58,430 nucleotides of DNA from assembly GCF_034366785.1 (NCBI RefSeq), contig NZ_CP112936.1, positions 1 to 58,430 of the forward strand, written 5' to 3'. The translations under genes and the position numbers were made by a program. Below are positions 1 to 7,622 of the stretch, one piece after another. The notes below the pieces were generated by a model. It ran no database searches. It was not told where the DNA came from and worked only from the letters and a program-made list of their open reading frames with translations. The stretch is from Candidatus Trichorickettsia mobilis (lineage in GTDB: Bacteria; Pseudomonadota; Alphaproteobacteria; Rickettsiales; Rickettsiaceae). The first letter of the stretch is position 1, and each line of letters starts with the position of its first letter.

Positions 1-357
1 ATTACCTTTTGAATTACGTTCATTGGGATTTGTTCCTCGTTCTAGCAATAGTTTCATTATCGAAAACGATCCCGGATTAGCACCCGCTATCATTAACAAT
101 GTTTGTCCGTCTCGGTTCTTAGTATCGACGTTTACTCCTTGATCCAAAATCTTAGCTAGCTCAGGCAAGTTATTTTGCTTGATTACTAGGTTTAGTCGCT
201 TCTCTAGCCCTCGGCTAACGGTCGCTTGTTTAGCAAAAGCTCGGTTAGTCGATATCGTTATTACGGCTAAAGTAAGAGTACTAACTACGCATACGATGAA
301 AAGCCTTCTAAAGCAGCACTCATTTGTATGATCATTGTTGATTAACGGTGTTATCAT
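1..357 (-). CDS. Ankyrin-repeat membrane protein, 3' end beyond window
   Basis: The reading frame opens with ATG at 357 and runs leftward off the window, so only the first 119 residues are visible. Residues about 20-36 form one hydrophobic segment, a signal anchor or uncleaved signal peptide. From about residue 58 the sequence has the ankyrin pattern: NLPELAKILDQGVNV, then DGQTLLMIAG, then a second repeat with KLLLERGTNPNERN. Its ATG overlaps the stop of the upstream gene (TAATG), so translation is probably coupled. Ankyrin proteins are frequent in Rickettsiales accessory DNA and usually bind other proteins, often host ones; that role is inferred here. Start and frame are clear; the total length is unknown. 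Confidence 0.75.
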   Translation of the reverse strand, partial: MITPLINNDHTNECCFRRLFIVCVVSTLTLAVITISTNRAFAKQATVSRGLEKRLNLVIKQNNLPELAKILDQGVNVDTKNRDGQTLLMIAGANPGSFSIMKLLLERGTNPNERNSKGN

Positions 358-632
358 TATAGGTTATCTCCCTCGTTCTTCTTTTTTATATGTTGAAATA
401 ATTCCGCTATCAGTAAGTGTATTTCTTCTATTTCATCGCATAGCAACTCGAAAGAAGTTCTCGTTGATTTTAGCCCCGCGATTATTAATTTGTTAGAATC
501 CTCGTCCTTAGGACTCTGCTCCGTATATGTTTTAATATCCTCTTCTTGATGCTTGAGCGTAGACTCTATAGTCTCCAATTTATTAAATATTAGAGTTAGA
601 GATTCGTTAATTTCTTCAATAGCACGACTCAT
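357..632 (-). CDS. Small coiled-coil hypothetical protein
   Basis: A protein of 91 residues, rich in Glu, Lys and Leu, predicted mostly helical and probably coiled coil (for example SLTLIFNKLETIESTLKH). A GTG lies two codons further upstream, but the ATG at 632 is preceded by a strong AGGAGG at about 5 bases, and the GTG falls inside that ribosome site, so 632 is taken as the start. There is no membrane segment and no recognised domain. It lies between a one-helix membrane protein and an ankyrin protein in one leftward run with tiny gaps, so the three probably form an operon. Function unknown. Confidence 0.6.
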   Translation of the reverse strand: MSRAIEEINESLTLIFNKLETIESTLKHQEEDIKTYTEQSPKDEDSNKLIIAGLKSTRTSFELLCDEIEEIHLLIAELFQHIKKKNEGDNL

Positions 633-647
633 AAGCACCTCCTTTTT

Positions 648-1019
648 TTACCTACTATCTTTATTATTTTGCGATACTTCTTCCTCCGCTTCGCCGAGTT
701 CGTTTTGCTCGCCCTTGAACTTATATCCGGTAAATTCCGCAAGGATAGTCATTCTCTCGGATGCCTCTCTGTCGAATTGTCCGGTCATAAAGAGCTTGTC
801 GGAATATTCTTCCCTAGCGGTAATTTTCTTTAGTCTTTTCGTTTGCATATCCATAAAAGATGAGGCTTCGGTTATAAATTTTTCCTCTATTACGATCCTC
901 TTTCTATTATCGACGTAATTTGCCGCTGATATCGCTAATAGCGCAACGGCAACCATACTTAGCAAGATATTAACTCCTTGTTGCTTGCTCAAACTCGTAC
1001 ACTTTTTACCTACTTCCAT
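648..1019 (-). CDS. Single-pass membrane hypothetical protein
   Basis: A protein of 123 residues with a short basic N terminus, one transmembrane helix at about residues 16-34 (NILLSMVAVALLAISAA) and a charged, helical C-terminal domain. This is the topology of an inner-membrane protein with its bulk outside the cytoplasm. A GGAG ribosome site lies upstream of the ATG at 1019. The gap to the next leftward gene is 15 bases and to the upstream autotransporter gene 15 bases, so it is likely part of the same transcript. I do not recognise the family. Position near conjugation and replication genes makes a role in an element-encoded envelope complex possible, but nothing in the sequence proves it. 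Confidence 0.6.
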   Translation of the reverse strand: MEVGKKCTSLSKQQGVNILLSMVAVALLAISAANYVDNRKRIVIEEKFITEASSFMDMQTKRLKKITAREEYSDKLFMTGQFDREASERMTILAEFTGYKFKGEQNELGEAEEEVSQNNKDSR

Positions 1020-1034
1020 TCGTTATTCTCCGTA

Positions 1035-2678
1035 TTAAATATTCACTCTAAATTTAATATAACCCGTGTTACCTAAGTATTTACTTTGCCCTGCTCTCTC
1101 ATATCCAAGGCTCGCTTCAATTCTGCTTGAAACCAAAGTCAGGCTTGCCCCCAAATTATATGAATCTTTAGCAACGGAGATTTTGTCGTTAGAAAGAATT
1201 CTGCCGCTTGCATTCTTTAGGTTAAGTTTTTTTGATTTAATAAGCGGCGAGTTGCTATAACTAGCGGAAACTTGCGGAATTAGTTGAAAATCGTCGTACT
1301 CAAATATAGTCGCAAGAGACAAGCCCGGAGTAATAGAGAATTTTTGAATACCGGTTTTACCGGTAGTTAAATTACCTTGTTTAATAGCCGCAAATTTTAC
1401 TCCCTCATAAGAGCCGGTAAGGCTCGGCACTAATACTAGCGAAGCTATGGGTAAATAATAATTAGCACCGATATTTGCGCCAAAAAGCTCTCCTTTTAAT
1501 TTAAAACCGTTATCCTCGTTTAAGAACGATTTATATTTAGTCTTACCGTAAAGTTTGCCGAAAGCGATACTACCGGTTAATACTAAACGCTCATCCGCTT
1601 GTATACTTCCGTAAACAGAGCCGATTATAGAACGAGTGTTCGTAGAGAAATTAGAGTAATTAGTATGACTATTATTAGTAGTAGCTTTTGGTTTTAAGCT
1701 GCCGAGATTAGAACTTAACATTATACCCAAAGTCGTATCTTCATCGATTTTGCCGTCAAAACCGATAGTTGCTCCGCTTAAATGTTGTTTTATTTTACCG
1801 GAATCTTTTCCTTTAAATAATCCGGTGCCGATATTTCCCGCTAGCCATACTCCGTAATTTAGCGGTTCATCACCGGCAGATATTCCAGTGCCTTGGTTAT
1901 CGGCTAAGTGAAGATATGATAGACGGTTTGCAAGCAGTGATGACAGATTAGCCGTTTCATTAAAAGCCGACTCGGTGGCGGTCTCTATATTACTCTTGGC
2001 AAGCCGGCTATTTGCTATATCTTCACCGGCGATGATCTTTTTGTATAGGCTACCTAAACTATTTAATTGCAGGATACGTATAGCTTTTGCGTCGGTAATG
2101 CCTGCAAGAGCCTCTCTTGCCGCCTCAGGAGTTAGGTTTGCCTGATCAAGCACGCTAAGAGCTATTAGATTCTCGGCGGTAAATGCGCCGCAACTTGATC
2201 CGTCATTTTGCTGATTTACTTGCAGATCAATAATTTCGGCATTCGGTGCAAGCTGTTTAATAGCTTCTATGTACCTGCCGCTCTCGCTAGTCGTACCGCC
2301 AAAGCTACTACCGAACGAATCATTGTAGAATACCATGATATCACCGCTCGCTTTTGTCCTAATAGCAATAGCCGTCCAGTGATTATTATTTAAGTTCACC
2401 GGTATTAAAGCAGGTTTACCGGTTCTTGCCTCAATTAAAGCAGCTGCCGCCACATCACTAATTAATGAGGGAGAATTAGGCACGGCAGGAGCAACATAAA
2501 CCCTATCGCCGAGACGGTTGGCAATAACTCCTCTCACATCTGAATCATCGTACCAATAACCGATATTTGCTATTTCTGGATTAATATCTGCTGCATATGA
2601 ATTACTCATAACAACAAGCTTGAGAATACTAGTTGCAAGAGCGATTTTAATTAAATGGCGCTTAAAGTTTCTGTTCAT
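1035..2678 (-). CDS. Autotransporter with Ulp1/C48-type cysteine protease passenger
   Basis: A protein of 547 residues. Residues 1-29 look like a signal peptide ending SNSYA. Residues about 40-200 carry the Ulp1 (deSUMOylase/deneddylase, MEROPS C48) pattern: His100 in NNNHWTAIAI, Asp120 in VFYNDS, a Gln in QQND near 157, and Cys163 in DGSSCGAF. From about 265 to the end, alternating hydrophobic strands with GSVYGSI, GEL-GANIGANYYLP and a final YIKFRVNI resemble an autotransporter beta-barrel; the last residue is Ile rather than the usual Phe. The start overlaps the stop of the replication gene by 4 bases (ATGA). Inference: the protease is displayed on or released from the surface and acts on host ubiquitin-like conjugates. 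Confidence 0.72.
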   Translation of the reverse strand: MNRNFKRHLIKIALATSILKLVVMSNSYAADINPEIANIGYWYDDSDVRGVIANRLGDRVYVAPAVPNSPSLISDVAAAALIEARTGKPALIPVNLNNNHWTAIAIRTKASGDIMVFYNDSFGSSFGGTTSESGRYIEAIKQLAPNAEIIDLQVNQQNDGSSCGAFTAENLIALSVLDQANLTPEAAREALAGITDAKAIRILQLNSLGSLYKKIIAGEDIANSRLAKSNIETATESAFNETANLSSLLANRLSYLHLADNQGTGISAGDEPLNYGVWLAGNIGTGLFKGKDSGKIKQHLSGATIGFDGKIDEDTTLGIMLSSNLGSLKPKATTNNSHTNYSNFSTNTRSIIGSVYGSIQADERLVLTGSIAFGKLYGKTKYKSFLNEDNGFKLKGELFGANIGANYYLPIASLVLVPSLTGSYEGVKFAAIKQGNLTTGKTGIQKFSITPGLSLATIFEYDDFQLIPQVSASYSNSPLIKSKKLNLKNASGRILSNDKISVAKDSYNLGASLTLVSSRIEASLGYERAGQSKYLGNTGYIKFRVNI

Positions 2679-3727
2679 ATAGCAACCACTCCCGTTAATT
2701 GATAATTTTCTTTCGAACAGATATTATCAATTAGCTGTAAGTAATTACTTTGTATCCAATCCTTAATAAATCTGCTCGGTGCTTTTAAAGTAAGTTGTTT
2801 ACGCGTCGGATCTTCTTCAGCCGTTAATTTACTGAACCAAGATTTATCAAGGCCAAGTCCGCCAGAACCGTAATAATCAATAAGGTTTTCTCTAATTTTG
2901 CCCCATACTCCTTCAAATACTGCCGTGGTTATTGAACTTGTTTGTTGTTTGCTGGCGGTAGGTGTTAATACTGAAATATCCAGATATCTGATGTGATTGC
3001 CGTATACTGACTGCGCCTGTTGCAACAAAAGATCTTGTTGATGAGTAGTTAGATCTAATGTTGCAGCGGTAGTAACGACTAGTCTCTCTTTATTAACTTT
3101 ATAGCTGGCACCGTTGAGCAATGAATAAGCTATATCGGTGTGAAAAATTCCTGCAATTTTACGTTTTAATTTTGAAATATTATCAGTAGCAGTAGTAGCT
3201 TCGATCGCTTGGAGGTATTTTTCCTTCGATGACTGTTCGTTAGCATTGCCAAATCTGAAGTTACCGTTACTGACTTGAACCGCATCTCTAATCTCGTGTA
3301 GCAGAATCTTGCTCATATAACTCAACACTGAGTTTTTGCTAAAAAACTTACGATCGGGATATTTACTTGCCAGTTTTAACATCAATTGGTTGATAAAGTT
3401 CAGGTCAAAGTTACGACCTGATTTGCCGGTTAGCACATCAGCATCGTCTTGAACAAGCGGGTGGAACTCGGTTAGTTTTTTACCCAGAGTTTGAGTGATT
3501 CTAGTGTAAGCGCTAGGTTTATAGGTGTTCGAGGAAGTGTTTGTTTCAGAGTTGGTTCGAGAATTATTCTGATCGTCAAAAAAAGCTTGTGATTGTTCAA
3601 GGTTTGTTGAAGTAGTTGTGACAGGAGTGTGAGTTGCTAATTCCAATTGTTTTGAATTTTTCTTTAAATCATTTTTTTCAGAATTAGATCTAGATTTCTT
3701 TTTTAGATATTGTCGGGTAGAAACCAT
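2675..3727 (-). CDS. DnaA-N-domain replication protein, C-terminal part
   Basis: A protein of 350 residues. The N-terminal 70 or so are low-complexity and polar. The last 85 match the DnaA N-terminal domain pattern: WGKIRENLIDYYG, DKSWFSKL, LTLKAPSRFIKDWI and a following helix. Plasmid replication proteins of Rickettsia combine an N-terminal winged helix with this domain. Here the winged-helix part lies beyond a group II intron (5648-6116), so this is probably the downstream exon of a split gene. An in-frame stop lies about 26 bases upstream of the ATG at 3727. The protein may be made alone from this ATG, or as part of a spliced product if the intron boundary lies past that stop. The stop overlaps the protease start by 4 bases. 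Confidence 0.65.
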   Translation of the reverse strand: MVSTRQYLKKKSRSNSEKNDLKKNSKQLELATHTPVTTTSTNLEQSQAFFDDQNNSRTNSETNTSSNTYKPSAYTRITQTLGKKLTEFHPLVQDDADVLTGKSGRNFDLNFINQLMLKLASKYPDRKFFSKNSVLSYMSKILLHEIRDAVQVSNGNFRFGNANEQSSKEKYLQAIEATTATDNISKLKRKIAGIFHTDIAYSLLNGASYKVNKERLVVTTAATLDLTTHQQDLLLQQAQSVYGNHIRYLDISVLTPTASKQQTSSITTAVFEGVWGKIRENLIDYYGSGGLGLDKSWFSKLTAEEDPTRKQLTLKAPSRFIKDWIQSNYLQLIDNICSKENYQLTGVVAI

Positions 3728-3786
3728 AACATTTACTCTATATTTATATTTAAATTAAAATTAGTTTCGATGCTATGGTACCCCCA

Positions 3787-3821
3787 GAGAACCGTGCTTG
3801 CGGTTTTCCCGCACACGGCTC
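3787..3821 (-). ncRNA. Group II intron domain V
   Basis: The minus strand reads GAGCCGTGTGCGG, a GAAAA-type loop, then CCGCAAGCACGGTTCTC. This is the conserved catalytic domain V stem-loop with its terminal tetraloop and internal bulge. It lies just downstream of the maturase stop, where domain V belongs. Confidence 0.85.
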
Positions 3822-3852
3822 TTCAATGGAACATTTGCTATTAAAGCTAGAA

Positions 3853-5154
3853 TTAATACAGCACATAACATATCCTTGGTGTTGGTAACGGATTCCATTG
3901 TAGGTATCTTAGATATTGGTCGAAATTCATACTTTTCTTCTGACTGCGACGATTTACCCATTTAAATACAATGGAAAAGATGTTGTTATAAAACTGTTGA
4001 AGACAACGATAATTACCGCTAACTCCAAAGTAATTATAATGTCCTGTTAATTTGGATTTAAGTACTGGCCACCATTCTTTAAGACACAATTTATTACGTA
4101 TCTTCTTTAACCATTCCTTAGTTTCCTTAAGCTTCCGACACATATTTTCTTTACTAGTCTTATGGCCAATAACAAAATATCCTTGTCTACTCTTACCGCA
4201 ATAATGCGTAAAACCAAGAAAGGTAAAAGTTTTTACCTTTTCTTTGTTTCTCTGAGCTTGTTTCCATACCTGTCGTCCAAATTTTAGAATTTTGGTCTTA
4301 TTTTCTGATACCCGTAGACCAAACTTTTCTAACCTTGCGTGAAGTAATTCCAAAAAGCTCTTTGCATCTTTTTCACTTTCACAACATACTACAAAGTCAT
4401 CACAATAGCGTATTAGCTCTATGTGTCCTTTTGCTTGTGATTTAATTTCTTTCTTAAACCATAAGTCTAGTACGTAATGAAGATAGATATTTGCAAGCAA
4501 TGGACTAATTACTCCTCCTTGAGGAGTTCCTAGCTCAGTTACTAACTGCTTTCCATCCTCAACTACTCCAGCTTTTAAGAATCTCCTTACTAACCATAGT
4601 AAATTACGATCAACAATTTTCTCCTCTAAGCAACGTTGTAGCCAATAGTGATTAACATTATCAAAGAATCCTTTAATATTCACTTCCACGATATAGTTAA
4701 TCGGTTTAGTCATAACCGCTTTGTTTAATGCTTTTACTGCATCATGACAACTCAACTTAGGTCTGAATCCGTAAGATATATCCAAAAACTCTGCTTCATA
4801 AATCTGTTCTAAGATCTTCTTTAGCATAATTTGAACTAACTTATCTTCAACTGATGGTATACCAAGCCCACGCTTCTCATTTTTACCTGCTTTTGGGATG
4901 TATACCCTTTTTACCGGTTTCGGACGATACTGTTTTGACTTCATTGATACCACTAATTGACTAAGCCTCTCTTGTAAATTCTGACCGTAAGATTCAACTG
5001 TCTCACCATCAATCCCACAAGCTTTATTAGCTTTTAGTTCTTGATAGCATTCTGCAAGATTAGCCTCATTCACATGATGTATTAACGATGTAAATTTTAG
5101 CCGTTTATCTTGCTTCGCTCTTCTAGCTATCTGATTAAGTTTAACCTGCATCAT
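3853..5154 (-). CDS. ltrA: Group II intron reverse transcriptase/maturase, altered motif A
   Basis: A protein of 433 residues with the LtrA layout: RT motifs 1-7, with KRGLGIPSVEDKLVQ at about 94-108, YGFRP at 128, GTPQGGVISPLLANI at 209-223 and YCDD at 250-253 instead of the usual YADD; then a thumb and maturase-like region with TFLGFTHYC and GHYNYFG. No C-terminal HNH endonuclease is seen. The catalytic aspartate of motif A, normally in a D-I-K-G-F-F block, is Asn159 (EVNIKGFF; codon AAT), which should cripple DNA synthesis while leaving maturase function possible. The start lies at the end of intron domain III and overlaps the upstream frame by one base. Confidence 0.85.
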   Translation of the reverse strand: MMQVKLNQIARRAKQDKRLKFTSLIHHVNEANLAECYQELKANKACGIDGETVESYGQNLQERLSQLVVSMKSKQYRPKPVKRVYIPKAGKNEKRGLGIPSVEDKLVQIMLKKILEQIYEAEFLDISYGFRPKLSCHDAVKALNKAVMTKPINYIVEVNIKGFFDNVNHYWLQRCLEEKIVDRNLLWLVRRFLKAGVVEDGKQLVTELGTPQGGVISPLLANIYLHYVLDLWFKKEIKSQAKGHIELIRYCDDFVVCCESEKDAKSFLELLHARLEKFGLRVSENKTKILKFGRQVWKQAQRNKEKVKTFTFLGFTHYCGKSRQGYFVIGHKTSKENMCRKLKETKEWLKKIRNKLCLKEWWPVLKSKLTGHYNYFGVSGNYRCLQQFYNNIFSIVFKWVNRRSQKKSMNFDQYLRYLQWNPLPTPRICYVLY

Positions 5155-5647
5155 TACCGTAACCTCAGCGTGTTAATTTGACTGGTACTTAACCAGGCTT
5201 CCCATTGCTGACCGCTTCCCCATGCACATAGCTTTCCTATACTCCGAGTACTATCAGTCAGTCCGACTTCTTCTGTATCATTTGCTGGTTCTTGTCTATT
5301 TTGACTTGTTCTTACATACTCTTTCGAGAACACAGAAGATCTCCCAAGTTCACGTAAACTCCATCTCATATCATGCCACGGACTCAGACCCCGATAGAGT
5401 GAGTGATGACTTACCATAATGTCACCCTTCATGTTGCCTTCCGCACTAAGAAAAACGTCGGCCTCTATGATTTTATATATTTCGGGGCTCAACACCTTCA
5501 CTTGCGTTGCAGCCTGACATGTCACTTCTACTGGCTTCACTACATTTGTCACCTCCTGTAGCGCAATAGTCGTTTCTATGATGTTGGTTAGACTTTGCAT
5601 AGGTCGGATTCTCACCGACTGAATTTTACGCACTTTCCTTGGCGCAC

Positions 5648-6116
5648 TCTTATCTATATTATCCGTAGAAATTTCTTTGCATCCGTTATCCTCATTTCGA
5701 TCACTAAAGAGAAATTTTTTTGCCTGTTGTTGGTCTGTAAGTTTTAAAACTTCTACGATATTAAGTATCAAAAACAGTTCGTTCGTGAATAGTCTACCGT
5801 ACATACGCACGGTTCTAAGATCACGCTTAACCAAGCCTGCTTTCTCAAGCCTAACTATTCCTGCTTTAACTTGAGATAGACCAAAATTGAATTTTTGTTT
5901 GAAGTATGAAAACTTTAACTGAAATTCGCTGTTACTCTGATAACGATGTAAAAACACCAATTCGGATAGAATGGTAATAGCAACAGTATCAGACTTTCCT
6001 CCTGCACGAGTTAGATTATGATACCAGATGTGTGGTACTATATTCCCGCTGAGAGAAATATTATCAGTCCCCACGCCTGCACTATTGCAGCCGGAATGGT
6101 TTTGTGTTATAAGCAT
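5648..6116 (-). pseudogene. Winged-helix N-terminal exon of the replication protein
   Basis: The frame from ATG 6116 encodes about 156 residues before the intron begins. Residues about 20-120 (HIWYHNLTRAGGKSD, then SYFKQKFNFGLSQVK and VRLEKAGLVKRDLRTV) look like a winged helix-turn-helix DNA-binding domain of the kind found at the N terminus of Rickettsia plasmid replication proteins. The frame stays open through the intron to 5154, but the sequence after residue 156 is intron RNA. The natural partner is the DnaA-N-domain part at 2675-3727. Whether splicing restores one protein depends on the unresolved 3' splice site. Exon 1 ends in phase 1 of a codon. Confidence 0.6.
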
Positions 6117-6360
6117 AATTACCTATGTTCTTTAGGTTATAAGTTTTAACAACAAGTACTTTCTAGCGACCAAACTTTATAGTGCTTGTTGTTTTTTGTT
6201 TAATACTCTAGTTTTCAACTCTCCAAATTTAGCATTTTTTTTAAAATACCTAGTGTTCTCATATTTTTAAGTGTATTCTTTCTAATTATAAAAAATAGAT
6301 TATATCATATATTTAATAATTTCAATACTTTTTATACTAAAAATTTTAGTTTGTATATAG

Positions 6361-6807
6361 ATGTTAGCAGAAAAAATAAAAGACCAGATTTTAAATAGGA
6401 TAGAAGGCAAGAATTTATCTATATCTTCTTTAGAGAAAAAAGCACAATTATCACCAAATACAATTCGTAATATAATATACGGTACTTCTAAAAATCCAGG
6501 AATTAAATTATTAGCCGCTATTGCAGAAGTATTGGAATGCAGCATAGATGAGCTTTTGGGGGAAACTACCTCAAACGAAGAAAAAATTACTACTCCGGCT
6601 ATAGAATATAATACATTAGTAGTAGAGCTGTTTGATGAAGTGGTCAATGTTGTAGAGAATTACATAAAAATAAATAAAGTTACGATCCCTTTTGAAACTT
6701 TTTTATTTTTTATAAAAGAATCATATATTTTTTCTTTAATTAAGAACAACAAAGAAGTAAGCACTAATTTTATAGAGTGGCTTATAGAAAACAACATTAA
6801 TAAATAA
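6361..6807 (+). CDS. XRE-family transcriptional regulator
   Basis: A protein of 148 residues. Residues about 5-65 form a helix-turn-helix of the phage-repressor (XRE/HTH_3) class: LSISSLEKKAQLSPNTIRNII followed by PGIKLLAAIAEVLECSIDELLG, a typical end for this fold. The remaining 80 residues are helical with no known domain and may dimerise. It is convergent with the TPR reading frame at 6815, only 7 bases away, and divergent from the replication gene at 6116. It may control the neighbouring leftward genes; no operator could be fixed. Such regulators are common in Rickettsiales accessory regions. Confidence 0.8.
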   Translation: MLAEKIKDQILNRIEGKNLSISSLEKKAQLSPNTIRNIIYGTSKNPGIKLLAAIAEVLECSIDELLGETTSNEEKITTPAIEYNTLVVELFDEVVNVVENYIKINKVTIPFETFLFFIKESYIFSLIKNNKEVSTNFIEWLIENNINK

Positions 6808-6814
6808 ATAGTTT

Positions 6815-7576
6815 TTATATTCTTACTTTCTGCCTTTGTATTGCAAGATATATTTCTTTAGTGCGTGGGTGCTTTATACCAAAATATTTATTATGTAATT
6901 CATAATATTGAGTCGCAGTATATAAATCTTCAAGTTTTAATGCTATCATAGCAAGCTTTGTATAAAGCTCACTTAAAGTATCCCACTCAATTCTATCTTC
7001 AAACCGTTTGTTATATATCTTTAATGCTTTTTCATAATAGTTTTTAGATAATTTAAAATTACCTTTGTTATAAATAATATCTGCATATACTACATATGCC
7101 GATGCTAAATCATCATTTAGATCAGCATTTGAGGTATGTTCTTCTATTTTCATGGCTCTGCTGATATGAGTATCAGCATCTGATATTTTTCCTAATTTAT
7201 TTTCTATATTTGCTAAAGTAATTAATATTCTAGCTTGAAGTTCATGATCAGAATCAACATAATTAAAAGAATCATTATATAAGCCTCTAAGGTTATTATA
7301 TGCTTCTTGTACTTTATCTAACCTTACTAAAATTTCTGAGAGCAACACAATGTCAGGAATTACTGTGAAATTATCATTAGGAAACTCTTGCTCTGTAAAA
7401 CTTTTTCCTATTTTTATAGTGTTTAAAGCTTGATTAAAATTACCTTGTTCCATTTCAAGTTTTGCTTTTATAAAATAAAACAAGCCGGTATTTGCTTTTG
7501 GAGAGTATTTTTTTAAGATCTCTTCAACTTCAAGGATATAATTAGCAGCATTGGATAAATCTCCAGAGTACAACAA
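6815..7576 (-). CDS. TPR-domain C-terminal half of a frameshifted NB-ARC/TPR protein
   Basis: This frame of 253 residues consists of tetratricopeptide-like helical pairs (for example NFNQALNTIKIGKSF, SAYVVYADIIYNKGNFKLSKNYYEKALKIY, YTKLAMIALKLEDLYTATQYY). The open frame continues upstream of its first ATG as KNPEGLSIQYVTLCQLAQ and meets the end of the NB-ARC frame at a run of six adenines (minus strand) near 7635. A single-base change there would join the two into one protein of about 770 residues. It is therefore best read as the C-terminal half of the gene at 7623-9131, separated by a frameshift, a sequencing error or programmed slippage. It is not likely to be an independent gene. Confidence 0.6.
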   Translation of the reverse strand: MLYSGDLSNAANYILEVEEILKKYSPKANTGLFYFIKAKLEMEQGNFNQALNTIKIGKSFTEQEFPNDNFTVIPDIVLLSEILVRLDKVQEAYNNLRGLYNDSFNYVDSDHELQARILITLANIENKLGKISDADTHISRAMKIEEHTSNADLNDDLASAYVVYADIIYNKGNFKLSKNYYEKALKIYNKRFEDRIEWDTLSELYTKLAMIALKLEDLYTATQYYELHNKYFGIKHPRTKEIYLAIQRQKVRI

Positions 7577-7622
7577 TGTTTGCGCTAGCTGACATAAAGT
7601 TACGTATTGTATAGATAATCCT

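Larger units (their letters stand above)
3740..5647 (-). mobile_element. Group II intron (approximate ends)
   Basis: On the minus strand the element begins with GTGCGCC at 5647, matching the group II 5' consensus GUGYG. It encodes a reverse transcriptase/maturase (3853-5154) and ends with a clear domain V hairpin (3787-3821). The exact 3' boundary is not resolved, since domain VI is not obvious; I place it at about 3740-3775. The stretch 5155-5647 is intron RNA (domains I-III); the open frame through it carries on from the interrupted gene and has no protein-like character. The intron sits inside the DnaA-like replication gene. Confidence 0.75.

Noticed and set aside
5154-5647. C-terminal part of the frame that begins at 6116 as real protein
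   Set aside because: From the GTGCG at 5647 onward the DNA is group II intron RNA. The frame is open by chance.
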